DNA of 64,000 bases from Stenotrophomonas sp. 610A2 (GTDB lineage Bacteria; Pseudomonadota; Gammaproteobacteria; Xanthomonadales; Xanthomonadaceae). The translations under genes and the position numbers were made by a program. Every line of letters begins with the position of its first letter. Position 1 is the stretch's first letter. Positions 29,962-37,427 of the stretch are shown one piece after another. The notes under the pieces are model-generated. The model did not search any database. It had not been told where the DNA came from and was given only the letters and a program-made list of their open reading frames with translations. Location: the NCBI RefSeq assembly GCF_030549615.1, contig NZ_CP130832.1, forward strand, positions 3,410,001 through 3,474,000. Reading direction: 5' to 3'.

Positions 29962-31740
29962 ATGCAAGACGCCACCCTCGATCTTGGCGTAGTTGGCAAC
30001 GGCAGTTTTGGTGCACTGATAGATAAGCAGGCGCGCGTGGTCTGGAGCTGCCTGCCCAGCTTCGATGGCGACCCCGCCTTTTGCGCCCTGCTCAATCCCA
30101 ACCAGCACCCCGGCGGTGACTTCGGCATCGAGCTTGAGGACTTTCTCGACAGCGAGCAGTCCTATCTCACAAACACCGCGATCCTGCGCACCGTGCTGCG
30201 CGACACGCATGGCGGCGCAGTGGAAATCATCGATTTCGCCCCGCGCTGGCGCCAGAACGATCGCTTCTACCGGCCGCTCAGCCTGATCCGCCAGGTCACC
30301 CCGCTTTCCGGCAACCCGCGTATCACCGTGCGCGCACGGCCGCTGGCCGATTGGGGTGCGCGCCAACCCGAAACCACCTGGGGCAGCAATCACATCCGTT
30401 GGTTGCTGCCGGATCTGGTGCTGCGGCTGACCACCGATGTACCGGTGCGCTTCGTCCGCGATGCCCTGCCCTTCGTGCTGAATCATCGTGTGCACCTGGT
30501 ACTCGGCGTGGACGAGTCACTCAATCGCTCGCTCAGCGGCTATGTGCAGGAAGCCATGCAGCGTACCCGCGACTACTGGCGTGAATGGGTGCGCTACCTG
30601 TCGGTGCCGCTGGAATGGCAGGACGCGGTCATCCGCAGCGCCATCACCTTGAAACTATGCCAATACGAGGACAGCGGCGCGATCATCGCCGCGATGACCA
30701 CCTCGATCCCGGAGGCGCCTGGCAGCATCCGCAACTGGGACTACCGCTATTGCTGGCTGCGTGATGCCGCCTTCGTGGTACGCGCGCTCAACCGGCTCGG
30801 CGCTACCCGCACCATGGAGCAGTTCCTCGGCTACATCTTCAACCTGGCCACCACCGACGGCAGCCTGCAGCCGCTGTACGGCATCGGCTTCGAGGCCAAG
30901 CTCGACGAGGAAGAGGTGGCGACTCTGTCCGGCTATCGCAACATGGGGCCGGTGCGCCGCGGCAACCTTGCCTGGGTGCAGCGCCAGCACGATGTCTACG
31001 GCAGCGTGGTGCTTGCCTCCACCCAGTTGTTCTTCGACCAGCGCCTGCAGGACCCGGGCGACGCACACACCTTCGCGCGTCTCGAGCCGCTCGGTGAACA
31101 GGCGTTTGCGCTGCATGACGTACCCGATGCCGGTTTGTGGGAGTTCCGTGGCCGTACCGAAGTGCACACCTATACCAGCGCGATGTGTTGGGCCGCATGC
31201 GACCGGCTATCCAAGATCGCCACCCGCCTGAAACTCGAAGGCCGCGCGATCTACTGGCGTGAGCGCGCCAACCAGATCCACACGCGGATCATGCACGAAT
31301 CCTGGAGCGAACAGCTTGGCCATTTCACCGATACATTTGCGGGCCATCGACTGGATGCATCCTTGCTGCTGCTGGCCGACATCGGCTTCATCGATGCCAA
31401 GGATGCGCGCTTCATCGCCACCGTCGAAGCCATCGGGCGCGACTTGAAGCACGGCAATTCGCTCTACCGCTATATCGCCCCGGATGACTTCGGCGAGCCT
31501 GAAACCAGCTTCACCATCTGCACGTTCTGGTACATCGATGCGCTGGCTGCAATCGGCCGCCTGGATGAAGCGCGGGAGATGTTCGAAATCCTCCTGCAAC
31601 AACGCAACCATCTTGGCCTGCTGTCCGAAGACCTGTCCTTTGACGGCCAAGCCTGGGGCAACTTCCCGCAGACCTATTCGCATGTGGGCCTGGTAACCGC
31701 GGCCATGCGCCTGTCGCGCAGCTGGCAGGAGGCTTCGTGA
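29962..31740 (+). CDS. GH15 glucoamylase-like glycoside hydrolase
   Basis: A 592-residue glycoside hydrolase family 15 protein. It has an N-terminal beta-sandwich (LDLGVVGNGSFGALIDKQARVVWSCLPSFD) and an (alpha/alpha)6 catalytic barrel with the GH15 signature SIRNWDYRYCWLRDAAFVVRAL, DGSLQPLYGI, and a late LLSEDLSFDGQAWGNFPQTYSH block. No signal peptide is present, so it acts in the cytoplasm. GH15 members between otsB and otsA are annotated as glucoamylases or trehalases; which it is here cannot be told from sequence alone. The GGAGAATGCA ribosome binding region is good, and the stop overlaps the otsA GTG start by 4 nt. Confidence 0.9.
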   Translation: MQDATLDLGVVGNGSFGALIDKQARVVWSCLPSFDGDPAFCALLNPNQHPGGDFGIELEDFLDSEQSYLTNTAILRTVLRDTHGGAVEIIDFAPRWRQNDRFYRPLSLIRQVTPLSGNPRITVRARPLADWGARQPETTWGSNHIRWLLPDLVLRLTTDVPVRFVRDALPFVLNHRVHLVLGVDESLNRSLSGYVQEAMQRTRDYWREWVRYLSVPLEWQDAVIRSAITLKLCQYEDSGAIIAAMTTSIPEAPGSIRNWDYRYCWLRDAAFVVRALNRLGATRTMEQFLGYIFNLATTDGSLQPLYGIGFEAKLDEEEVATLSGYRNMGPVRRGNLAWVQRQHDVYGSVVLASTQLFFDQRLQDPGDAHTFARLEPLGEQAFALHDVPDAGLWEFRGRTEVHTYTSAMCWAACDRLSKIATRLKLEGRAIYWRERANQIHTRIMHESWSEQLGHFTDTFAGHRLDASLLLLADIGFIDAKDARFIATVEAIGRDLKHGNSLYRYIAPDDFGEPETSFTICTFWYIDALAAIGRLDEAREMFEILLQQRNHLGLLSEDLSFDGQAWGNFPQTYSHVGLVTAAMRLSRSWQEAS

Positions 31741-33104
31741 GCCGTTTGGTTGTCGTCTCCAACCGGGTGGCACTGCCGGGCGAGACCCGTGCAGGCGGGC
31801 TGGCCACCGGCCTGCTGGCGGCGCTCAGCGAACGCGGCGGGCTTTGGTTCGGCTGGAGTGGACGCAGCGTCAACGTCGACAGCGGTGCCTTGCATGAAGC
31901 GCAGGAAGGGCCGATCCGCTACCTGACGATGGACCTGTCCAAGAGCGACCTGGACAACTACTACAACGGCTTTTCCAATCGGGCCCTGTGGCCGCTGCTG
32001 CACTTCCGCCTGGATCTGGTGGATTACGACCGGCGCAAGCGCGAGGGCTACTGGAAGGTCAACAGATTGTTCGCCGATACGCTGGCACCGCTGCTGCGCG
32101 ACGACGACACGGTCTGGATCCACGACTATCACCTGATCCCATTGGCCGCCCTGCTGCGTGAGCGCGGCGTGGGCTGCCGGATTGGCTTCTTCCTGCACGT
32201 ACCCGTGCCTTCGGCCGACCTGCTGCAGGCATTGCCCGACCACCGCTCGCTGTTCTCCGCGCTGTATTCATATGACCTGCTTGGCTTCCAGACCCGCCGC
32301 GACGTGGACCGCTTCCAGTCCTATGTGCGTCTGTTTGGTGGCGGCCAACTGATCGACAGCGACTGGATCCTGACCCCGGAGGGCCGGCGCGTGCGGACCT
32401 CGGCGTTCCCGATCGGCATCGACACCGAGCACATCGCGCGGCAGGCCGGCAGCGCGGCAGGCAACAAGCCGGTGCGCGATCTTCGACAGAGCCTGCAGCA
32501 CCGCAAGCTGGCGATCGGCGTGGACCGGCTGGATTACTCCAAGGGCCTGCCGGAGCGCTTCCACGGCTTCGAACGCTACCTGCAGCGCTATCCGCAGCAG
32601 AAAGGCGACATGACCTTCCTGCAGATCGCGCCGGTGTCGCGCGGCAGCGTCAACGAGTATCGCAAGCTGCGTGGCGATCTGGAGCGTCTGGCCGGGCATA
32701 TCAACGGCGGCCATGCCGAGGCCGACTGGACGCCTCTGCGTTACGTCAATCAGAACTACGCGCACAGCACGCTGACCGGGTTCTACCGGCAGGCGGCAGT
32801 GGGCTTGGTAACGCCTCTACGCGATGGCATGAACCTGGTGGCCAAGGAGTACATCGCTGCGCAGGACCCTGAAAATCCTGGGGTGCTGGTGCTGTCACTG
32901 CTGGCCGGTGCTGCGGATGAATTGAAGCAGGCACTGCTGGTCAATCCGCATGATCTGGATGGTGTTGCCGATGCGATTGCGACGGCGGCGAACATGCCGC
33001 GCTCAGAACGAATCGAACGCTGGCGGGCGATGATGGAGCACCTGCGTGCGCATGATATCCATCGTTGGCGACGGGACTATCTGCTGGCGTTGGAGGGGGT
33101 TTAG
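31737..33104 (+). CDS. otsA: alpha,alpha-trehalose-phosphate synthase (UDP-forming)
   Basis: A 455-residue GT20 glycosyltransferase that joins UDP-glucose and glucose-6-phosphate into trehalose-6-phosphate. Diagnostic motifs are [12 protein letters not shown] at the N-terminus, [13 protein letters not shown], the glucose-6-phosphate site region [17 protein letters not shown], and [15 protein letters not shown]. Near the C-terminus, [16 protein letters not shown] completes the donor site. Translation begins at GTG within the GTGA overlap with the GH15 stop codon. Together with otsB it completes the OtsAB pathway. A palindromic repeat element follows 24 nt after the stop. Confidence 0.96.
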   Translation: MSRLVVVSNRVALPGETRAGGLATGLLAALSERGGLWFGWSGRSVNVDSGALHEAQEGPIRYLTMDLSKSDLDNYYNGFSNRALWPLLHFRLDLVDYDRRKREGYWKVNRLFADTLAPLLRDDDTVWIHDYHLIPLAALLRERGVGCRIGFFLHVPVPSADLLQALPDHRSLFSALYSYDLLGFQTRRDVDRFQSYVRLFGGGQLIDSDWILTPEGRRVRTSAFPIGIDTEHIARQAGSAAGNKPVRDLRQSLQHRKLAIGVDRLDYSKGLPERFHGFERYLQRYPQQKGDMTFLQIAPVSRGSVNEYRKLRGDLERLAGHINGGHAEADWTPLRYVNQNYAHSTLTGFYRQAAVGLVTPLRDGMNLVAKEYIAAQDPENPGVLVLSLLAGAADELKQALLVNPHDLDGVADAIATAANMPRSERIERWRAMMEHLRAHDIHRWRRDYLLALEGV

Positions 33105-33128
33105 GGCTGGAGCAGAGGCAAGAGCTTG

Positions 33129-33234
33129 CCCTCACCCCAACCCCTCTCCCGTAAACGGGAGAGGGGCTCGCATTGCTTGCACTCGTAGTGCACTAGCCCC
33201 TCTCCCGCCTGCGGAAGAGGGGTTGGGGTGAGGG
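33129..33234. repeat. MITE-like palindromic element, complete copy
   Basis: 106 bp with terminal inverted repeats (CCCTCACCCCAACCCC; GGGGTTGGGGTGAGGG) and two hairpins, one with the substitution GCGGAAGAGG. The centre TTGCACTCGTAGTGCACTAG is shared with other copies. It lies between the convergent genes otsA and the DCC-family gene. Confidence 0.85.
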
Positions 33235-33270
33235 CAAGCTTCTAGCGCACCGACCCTTGATCAAACCCAC

Positions 33271-33672
33271 TCAATCCAAAAACCGCCCCCGCTGCTCCGG
33301 CGTAGGCAGGAAACAGCTGTCATGCCGCCCAAACCAGCGATACCGGTTCCGTGCCAACCAGCGGTACGCCGGATCGCGCACGGTAGCCGGCAACACCCGC
33401 GCAAGCCCAGCCAAGCGCCAAGCCCCGCCCAATCCGGTCACCACCCGCAGAATCGCGTCGGTGTCGGTATACGCCACACCCTCGGCGACCAGCAGGAACG
33501 ACAAAGGATCGTCCGGGTCCAGCCCATGCGTGGCCAGCAAAGCACGCCCCTGCCCGCCCTGCATCGCCGCGAACCGGTAGCGGCCGGCCCGGTCGAAGCG
33601 CAGCAGGAAGCGCACCCAGCGGCTACACAGCGCGCAGACGCCATCAAACACGATCACCGCAGGCTCAGCCAT
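33271..33672 (-). CDS. thiol-disulfide oxidoreductase DCC family protein (DUF393)
   Basis: A 133-residue member of the DCC/DUF393 family. The defining motif is VIVFDGVCALCSRWVRFLLRFD near the N-terminus, with a C-x-x-C pair (CALC), and the C-terminal RYRWFGRHDSCFLPTPEQRGRFL is also family-typical. Biochemical function is not established, although the thioredoxin-like motif suggests redox activity. The ATG overlaps the upstream DUF4166 gene stop by 8 nt, so it belongs to a minus-strand cluster with DUF4166, pgeF and rluD. Confidence 0.88.
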   Translation of the reverse strand: MAEPAVIVFDGVCALCSRWVRFLLRFDRAGRYRFAAMQGGQGRALLATHGLDPDDPLSFLLVAEGVAYTDTDAILRVVTGLGGAWRLAGLARVLPATVRDPAYRWLARNRYRWFGRHDSCFLPTPEQRGRFLD

Positions 33673-34204
33673 GCGCGCCCCCCGGCAACAACCAGCCTTC
33701 GTAACGGATCAACCTGCCGATCAGCGGCATCGACACATCCACCAGGAATTCATAGCGCCCAGCCTGCTCACGCTCGCGGCATTGCACCTGCGCGAACCAG
33801 CGCGTCGGCAACGGCAACACACCGAAGGCCCAGACACGCTCGGCCCGCCACAGGATCTGGCCAGCCTCTGCGCGCAGTCCAAAACGGAAACGCACCGCGC
33901 CAAGCTGCTCGAACAGCTGCCCATCGCGCTGCCACAAGCGCGAGGCCATGCGCGCCGGTCCGAATTGCCGGTTCCAGCGTTCTCCGCTGGCATCAACCAT
34001 GAACTCCACCGTAACCGGCACGCTGGAGGTCGGCGGCAGCCGCGCCAGCCAGGCGCAGGGCGCGACCAGCCAATGGCGACCGCGCAGGACTTCACCCTGC
34101 CCGCTCCAGCGCTGACGCGCAGGGATCGAGTGCAGCGCACGTACCTGCGGGGCCAGCTGCTCGAACGCAGGGCCCAGCACCTGCGCAAACAGCGGCAAGC
34201 TCAT
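33665..34204 (-). CDS. DUF4166 domain protein
   Basis: A 179-residue protein beginning MSLPLFAQVLGPAFEQLAPQVRALH, followed by a domain with GEVLRGRHWLVAPCAWLARLPP and RYEFLVDVSMPLIGRLIRYEGWL that fits DUF4166. Its start overlaps the pgeF stop by 4 nt (ATGA), and its stop overlaps the DCC gene, indicating coupled translation. No function is established. DUF4166 and DCC/DUF393 proteins often occur next to each other in proteobacteria, which the present pair agrees with. Confidence 0.82.
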   Translation of the reverse strand: MSLPLFAQVLGPAFEQLAPQVRALHSIPARQRWSGQGEVLRGRHWLVAPCAWLARLPPTSSVPVTVEFMVDASGERWNRQFGPARMASRLWQRDGQLFEQLGAVRFRFGLRAEAGQILWRAERVWAFGVLPLPTRWFAQVQCREREQAGRYEFLVDVSMPLIGRLIRYEGWLLPGGAHG

Positions 34205-34980
34205 GGTTCCATCCACACCAGGGTGGCGATACGGCCACTGCGACGGTCGCGGCGGTGCGAGAACCAGCGCTGCGGATCGGCCATGGTGCACAGGTCGCCG
34301 CCGTGGATCGCGGCTGACTGCATGCCTGCGGCCACCAGCCGCTGCCGTGCCAGCCCAGGCAGGTCCACCTTCCAATGATCGGGCCGGGTAGCTAGGAAAT
34401 GGCGCTCAGCGGCGCTGGAATGCGCCAGGAAGGCCTCGCGCACGTCCACACCGACCTCGTACAGGGCTGGACCGGCCGCAGGGCCTATCCACGCTACCAG
34501 CGCCTCAGCGGGCGTGTGCATGGCGGCCAGGGTGTTTTCCAGCATACCGCGCGCCAGCCCACCCCAGCCGGCATGGGCCGCCGCCACTTCGCTGCCATCG
34601 CGGGCGGCGAACACCACCGGCAGGCAGTCAGCGGTGAGGATGGCCAGCACCACGCCGGGCACCGAGGTCACCGAGGCATCGGCGGTCGGTTCGGCGTCCT
34701 GCCCTTGTGCCTGCGGTGGAGCGTCGAAGCGCAGGGCCACGCTGCTGTGCACCTGACGCAGCCAATGCGCCGCCGAAGGCAGCTTCGCCAACTGCTGCAG
34801 CTCGTCGCGATTGCGCTGCACCTGGGCCGGATCGTCGCCATCGGCGGCGGTCCGGTTGCCCAGGTTGAAACTGTCAAACGGAGGCTGCGAGCCGCCGGCG
34901 CCATGGCGCATCGTGGTGAAGGCCCGCACCCCCGGGGGCGCACGCCAGTCGGCCAGCCACAGCGGACTCGCCTCCGCCAT
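34201..34980 (-). CDS. pgeF: peptidoglycan editing factor / YfiH-type multicopper oxidase fold protein
   Basis: A 259-residue YfiH/LACC1-family protein. Metal-binding residues lie in LRQVHSSVALRFD, ILTADCLPVVFAA (Cys) and EVAAAHAGWGGLARGMLENTL (His). PgeF in E. coli is reported to help exclude L-Ser from the peptidoglycan stem; older annotations call the family polyphenol oxidase or laccase domain. It sits directly downstream of rluD with a 1 nt stop/start overlap, an order conserved in many gammaproteobacteria. Confidence 0.9.
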   Translation of the reverse strand: MAEASPLWLADWRAPPGVRAFTTMRHGAGGSQPPFDSFNLGNRTAADGDDPAQVQRNRDELQQLAKLPSAAHWLRQVHSSVALRFDAPPQAQGQDAEPTADASVTSVPGVVLAILTADCLPVVFAARDGSEVAAAHAGWGGLARGMLENTLAAMHTPAEALVAWIGPAAGPALYEVGVDVREAFLAHSSAAERHFLATRPDHWKVDLPGLARQRLVAAGMQSAAIHGGDLCTMADPQRWFSHRRDRRSGRIATLVWMEP

Positions 34981-35969
34981 TACCAGCGGCCTCGCTCGCG
35001 CTCGGCAAAGGCCTTGGAGTCCTCACGCAGCGCCTTCATCAGCGCCAGCAGATCGGCCGGTACCGGTGCGGTGTTGCTGATCGTCTCGCCGGTGATCGGG
35101 TGCTGGAACTCCAGCGTCTCGGCGTGCAGGGCCTGGCGCTTGAAACCGCGCAGTGCCGCGACCAGCTCGTCGGTGGCGCCCTTGGGCAGCTTCAGCGAGC
35201 CGCCGTATAGCGGATCACCAACGATGGCGTGCTTCAGGTGCGCCATATGCACGCGGATCTGGTGGGTACGGCCGGTTTCCAGACGGCATTCCAGCGCGGT
35301 ATGGGCGCGGAAGCGCTCGCGCAGGCGGTAATGGGTCACCGCCTCCTTGCCGTCCTCGCGCACGCCCATCTTCAGGCGGTCGCGCGCATGGCGGTCGATC
35401 GGGGCGTCAGCGGTGCCGCCGGAGACCAGCGCGCCGACCACCACCGCCAGGTACTGGCGATGCACTTCGCGCGCGGACAGCTGCTCGACCAGCGCGGTCT
35501 GCGCCTGCACGGTACGGGCCACCACCATGACGCCGCTGGTGTCCTTGTCCAGGCGATGCACCACACCGGCGCGCGGCACCTTGGCGATCTCCGGGTCACG
35601 GAACAGCAGCGCGTTGAGCAGGGTGCCGCTCGGGTTGCCGGCACCCGGGTGGACCACCAGCCCAGCCGGCTTGTCGATCACGAACACGTGTTCGTCCTCG
35701 TACAGGACCGACAAGGGGATGTCCTCCGGCAGAGCGTGGACCTCGACTTCCAGCACCGCATTCAGGGTGGCGATTTCGCCGCCGCGGACCGGATCGCGCG
35801 GGCGCACGGGCTCGCCATCGAGCAGAACTGCGCCGGTTTTGATCCATTCGGTCAGGCGCGAACGGGAGAATTCGGGGAACAATTCGGCCAGGACCGCGTC
35901 GAAGCGACGACCGGCGGCGGAATCGGGAACCTGCGCGTGGCGCGGGCTGGAAGAGGTGTTCTCGGACAT
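34980..35969 (-). CDS. rluD: 23S rRNA pseudouridine synthase RluD
   Basis: A 329-residue pseudouridine synthase that modifies helix 69 uridines of 23S rRNA. An N-terminal S4 RNA-binding domain ([22 protein letters not shown]) precedes the catalytic domain with the conserved [17 protein letters not shown] (catalytic Asp) and [27 protein letters not shown]. The start at 35969 ([17 protein letters not shown]) is preferred over an ATG 45 nt upstream that reads into the divergent bamD promoter. Divergence from bamD and coupling to pgeF is the usual gammaproteobacterial arrangement. Confidence 0.95.
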   Translation of the reverse strand: MSENTSSSPRHAQVPDSAAGRRFDAVLAELFPEFSRSRLTEWIKTGAVLLDGEPVRPRDPVRGGEIATLNAVLEVEVHALPEDIPLSVLYEDEHVFVIDKPAGLVVHPGAGNPSGTLLNALLFRDPEIAKVPRAGVVHRLDKDTSGVMVVARTVQAQTALVEQLSAREVHRQYLAVVVGALVSGGTADAPIDRHARDRLKMGVREDGKEAVTHYRLRERFRAHTALECRLETGRTHQIRVHMAHLKHAIVGDPLYGGSLKLPKGATDELVAALRGFKRQALHAETLEFQHPITGETISNTAPVPADLLALMKALREDSKAFAERERGRW

Positions 35970-36086
35970 GGGCAAAGACCGGCTAAAGACGAAATTATGG
36001 GGTCCAGACGACAACAGTCAGTCGCAGGACAGGCCACTAGGCTATCATCGCCCCTTCGTATTCCTGCCGCGTCCTGCCCTGAACCC

Positions 36087-36971
36087 ATGATCCGACGCTC
36101 TTCGCTGCTGTCCGCGCCCGTCCGCCTCACCGCCCTGCTGCTGGTTTTGGTCTTCGTTGCCACTGGTTGCCATCGCGGCGCCAAGAAGGACGCCGATGAA
36201 GGCGCGCCGGTCGAACAACTGTTCGAAAAGAGCCACAAGCTGATGGAGGGCGGCAACTGGTCCGGCGCCGAAACCAGCTTCAAGCGCTTGATTGCACAGT
36301 ACCCCTACGGCCCGTACACCGAGCAGGCGATGATCGAAAGCGCCTATGCCCAGTACAAGGCCGGCAAGAACGATGACGCCGTGTCGAGCATCGACCGCTT
36401 CATCCGCACCTACCCGACCCACCGCAACATCGCGTACCTGTACTACCTGCGCGGTCTTGCCAACGGCAACCGCGATACGGTTTTCCTGCGCCGCGTATGG
36501 TCGCTGGACCCGAGCCGTCGCGATCTGTCGACCCCGCGCCAGGCCTATGCCGATTTCAACATCGTCACCGAGCGCTACCCGAACAGCCGCTACGCCGCCG
36601 ATGCGCGCCAGCGCATGATCGAATTGCGCGACGTGTTCGCCCAGCATGAGCTGGACGATGCGCTGTACTACGCCCGCCGTGGCGCCTGGGTGTCAGTGGT
36701 TGGTCGCGCCAATTACCTGCTGGAGACCTACCCGCAGAGCGCCTTCCAGTACGACGCTGTAGCGCTGCTGGGCGAGGCCTACACCAACCTGGGCAACAAG
36801 ACCCTGGCCGACGACGCCCGCCGCGTGCTGCAGCTGAACCAGCCGGAGCACCCATGGCTGGCCGGCAACTGGCCGAAGTACCCGTGGATGATCCGCAAGC
36901 TGAACCCGTTCGCGGGTGAGCGCTCGGTGGCCACCGGCCAGAGCAATGCCACGATGAACCGCGGCAAGTAA
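36087..36971 (+). CDS. bamD: outer membrane assembly lipoprotein BamD
   Basis: A 294-residue lipoprotein of the BAM complex, which folds beta-barrel proteins into the outer membrane. The signal peptide ends in the lipobox VATGC with the acylated Cys at residue 28. The mature part contains five TPR-like repeats (QLFEKSHKLMEGGNWSGAET; EQAMIESAYAQYKAGKNDDA; ADFNIVTERYPNSRYAADAR and others) as in BamD/ComL. It is divergent from rluD across 117 bp. A strong terminator follows 23 nt after the stop. Essential in most gammaproteobacteria. Confidence 0.95.
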   Translation: MIRRSSLLSAPVRLTALLLVLVFVATGCHRGAKKDADEGAPVEQLFEKSHKLMEGGNWSGAETSFKRLIAQYPYGPYTEQAMIESAYAQYKAGKNDDAVSSIDRFIRTYPTHRNIAYLYYLRGLANGNRDTVFLRRVWSLDPSRRDLSTPRQAYADFNIVTERYPNSRYAADARQRMIELRDVFAQHELDDALYYARRGAWVSVVGRANYLLETYPQSAFQYDAVALLGEAYTNLGNKTLADDARRVLQLNQPEHPWLAGNWPKYPWMIRKLNPFAGERSVATGQSNATMNRGK

Positions 36972-36993
36972 GCTGCTTCGGTAGTGGTGGTAT

Positions 36994-37020
36994 CAGAAAG
37001 GGGCCTTACGGCCCCTTTCT
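36994..37020 (+). terminator. Rho-independent terminator of bamD
   Basis: A near-perfect stem AGAAAGGGGCC-TTAC-GGCCCCTTTCT followed by TGTTTCT. Its symmetry could also work on the other strand. It separates bamD from the hexanucleotide array that begins at 37040. Confidence 0.9.
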
Positions 37021-37039
37021 TGTTTCTGGTTTTTTTGGA

Positions 37040-37248
37040 GCTTTGGCTTTGGCTTTGGGCTTTGGCTTTGGGCTTTGGCTTTGGGCTTTGGCTTTGGGCT
37101 TTGGGCTTTGGCTTTGGGCTTTGATTTGCGCTTTGGCATTCCCTTCTCCCGCTTGCGGGGGAAGGTGCCCGGAGGGCGGATGGGGGGAGCTTTGGCTTTG
37201 GCTTTGGCTTTGGCTTTGGCTTTGGCTTTGGCTTTGGCTTTGGCTTTG
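37040..37248. repeat. hexanucleotide (GCTTTG) arrays flanking a degenerate palindrome
   Basis: Two low-complexity arrays. The left one (37040-37137) mixes 6- and 7-base units of GCTTTG and GGCTTTG. The right one (37189-37248) is ten perfect, uninterrupted GCTTTG units. Between them (about 37141-37165) is a degenerate copy of the palindromic element, CTTCTCCCGCTTGCGGGGGA. The block is non-coding, between the bamD terminator and the convergent TonB receptor. Open frames across it translate to Ala-Leu or Lys-Pro repeats and are not genes. Confidence 0.9.
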
Positions 37249-37308
37249 GCCTTGAGCGTTGTAGCTTCGGCAACAACCTTCCCAATTCACCATCACAACT
37301 CCGCCCTG

Positions 37309-37347
37309 CCCTCGCCCCAACCCCTCTCCCGCACGCGGGAGAGGGGC
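37309..37347. repeat. half copy of the MITE-like palindromic element
   Basis: A single left arm, CCCTCGCCCCAACCCC, plus the hairpin CTCTCCCGCACGCGGGAGAG. The sequence GTGCACTAG that normally starts the right arm follows at about 37369, but the right arm itself is missing. It lies 81 nt beyond the 3' end of the TonB receptor at 37428. Confidence 0.8.
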
Positions 37348-37427
37348 TCGGATCGCGGCGGCTCGAGGTGCACTAGACCCTCGCCCAATCTCCAGGGCCG
37401 CCCGACATCAAACAAACAACCTCAAAC

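Noticed and set aside
36779..37320. Proteins with long Lys-Pro or Ala-Leu runs across the hexamer array
   Set aside because: Low-complexity translation of GCTTTG repeats; the block is bounded by terminators and has no promoter or ribosome binding site.
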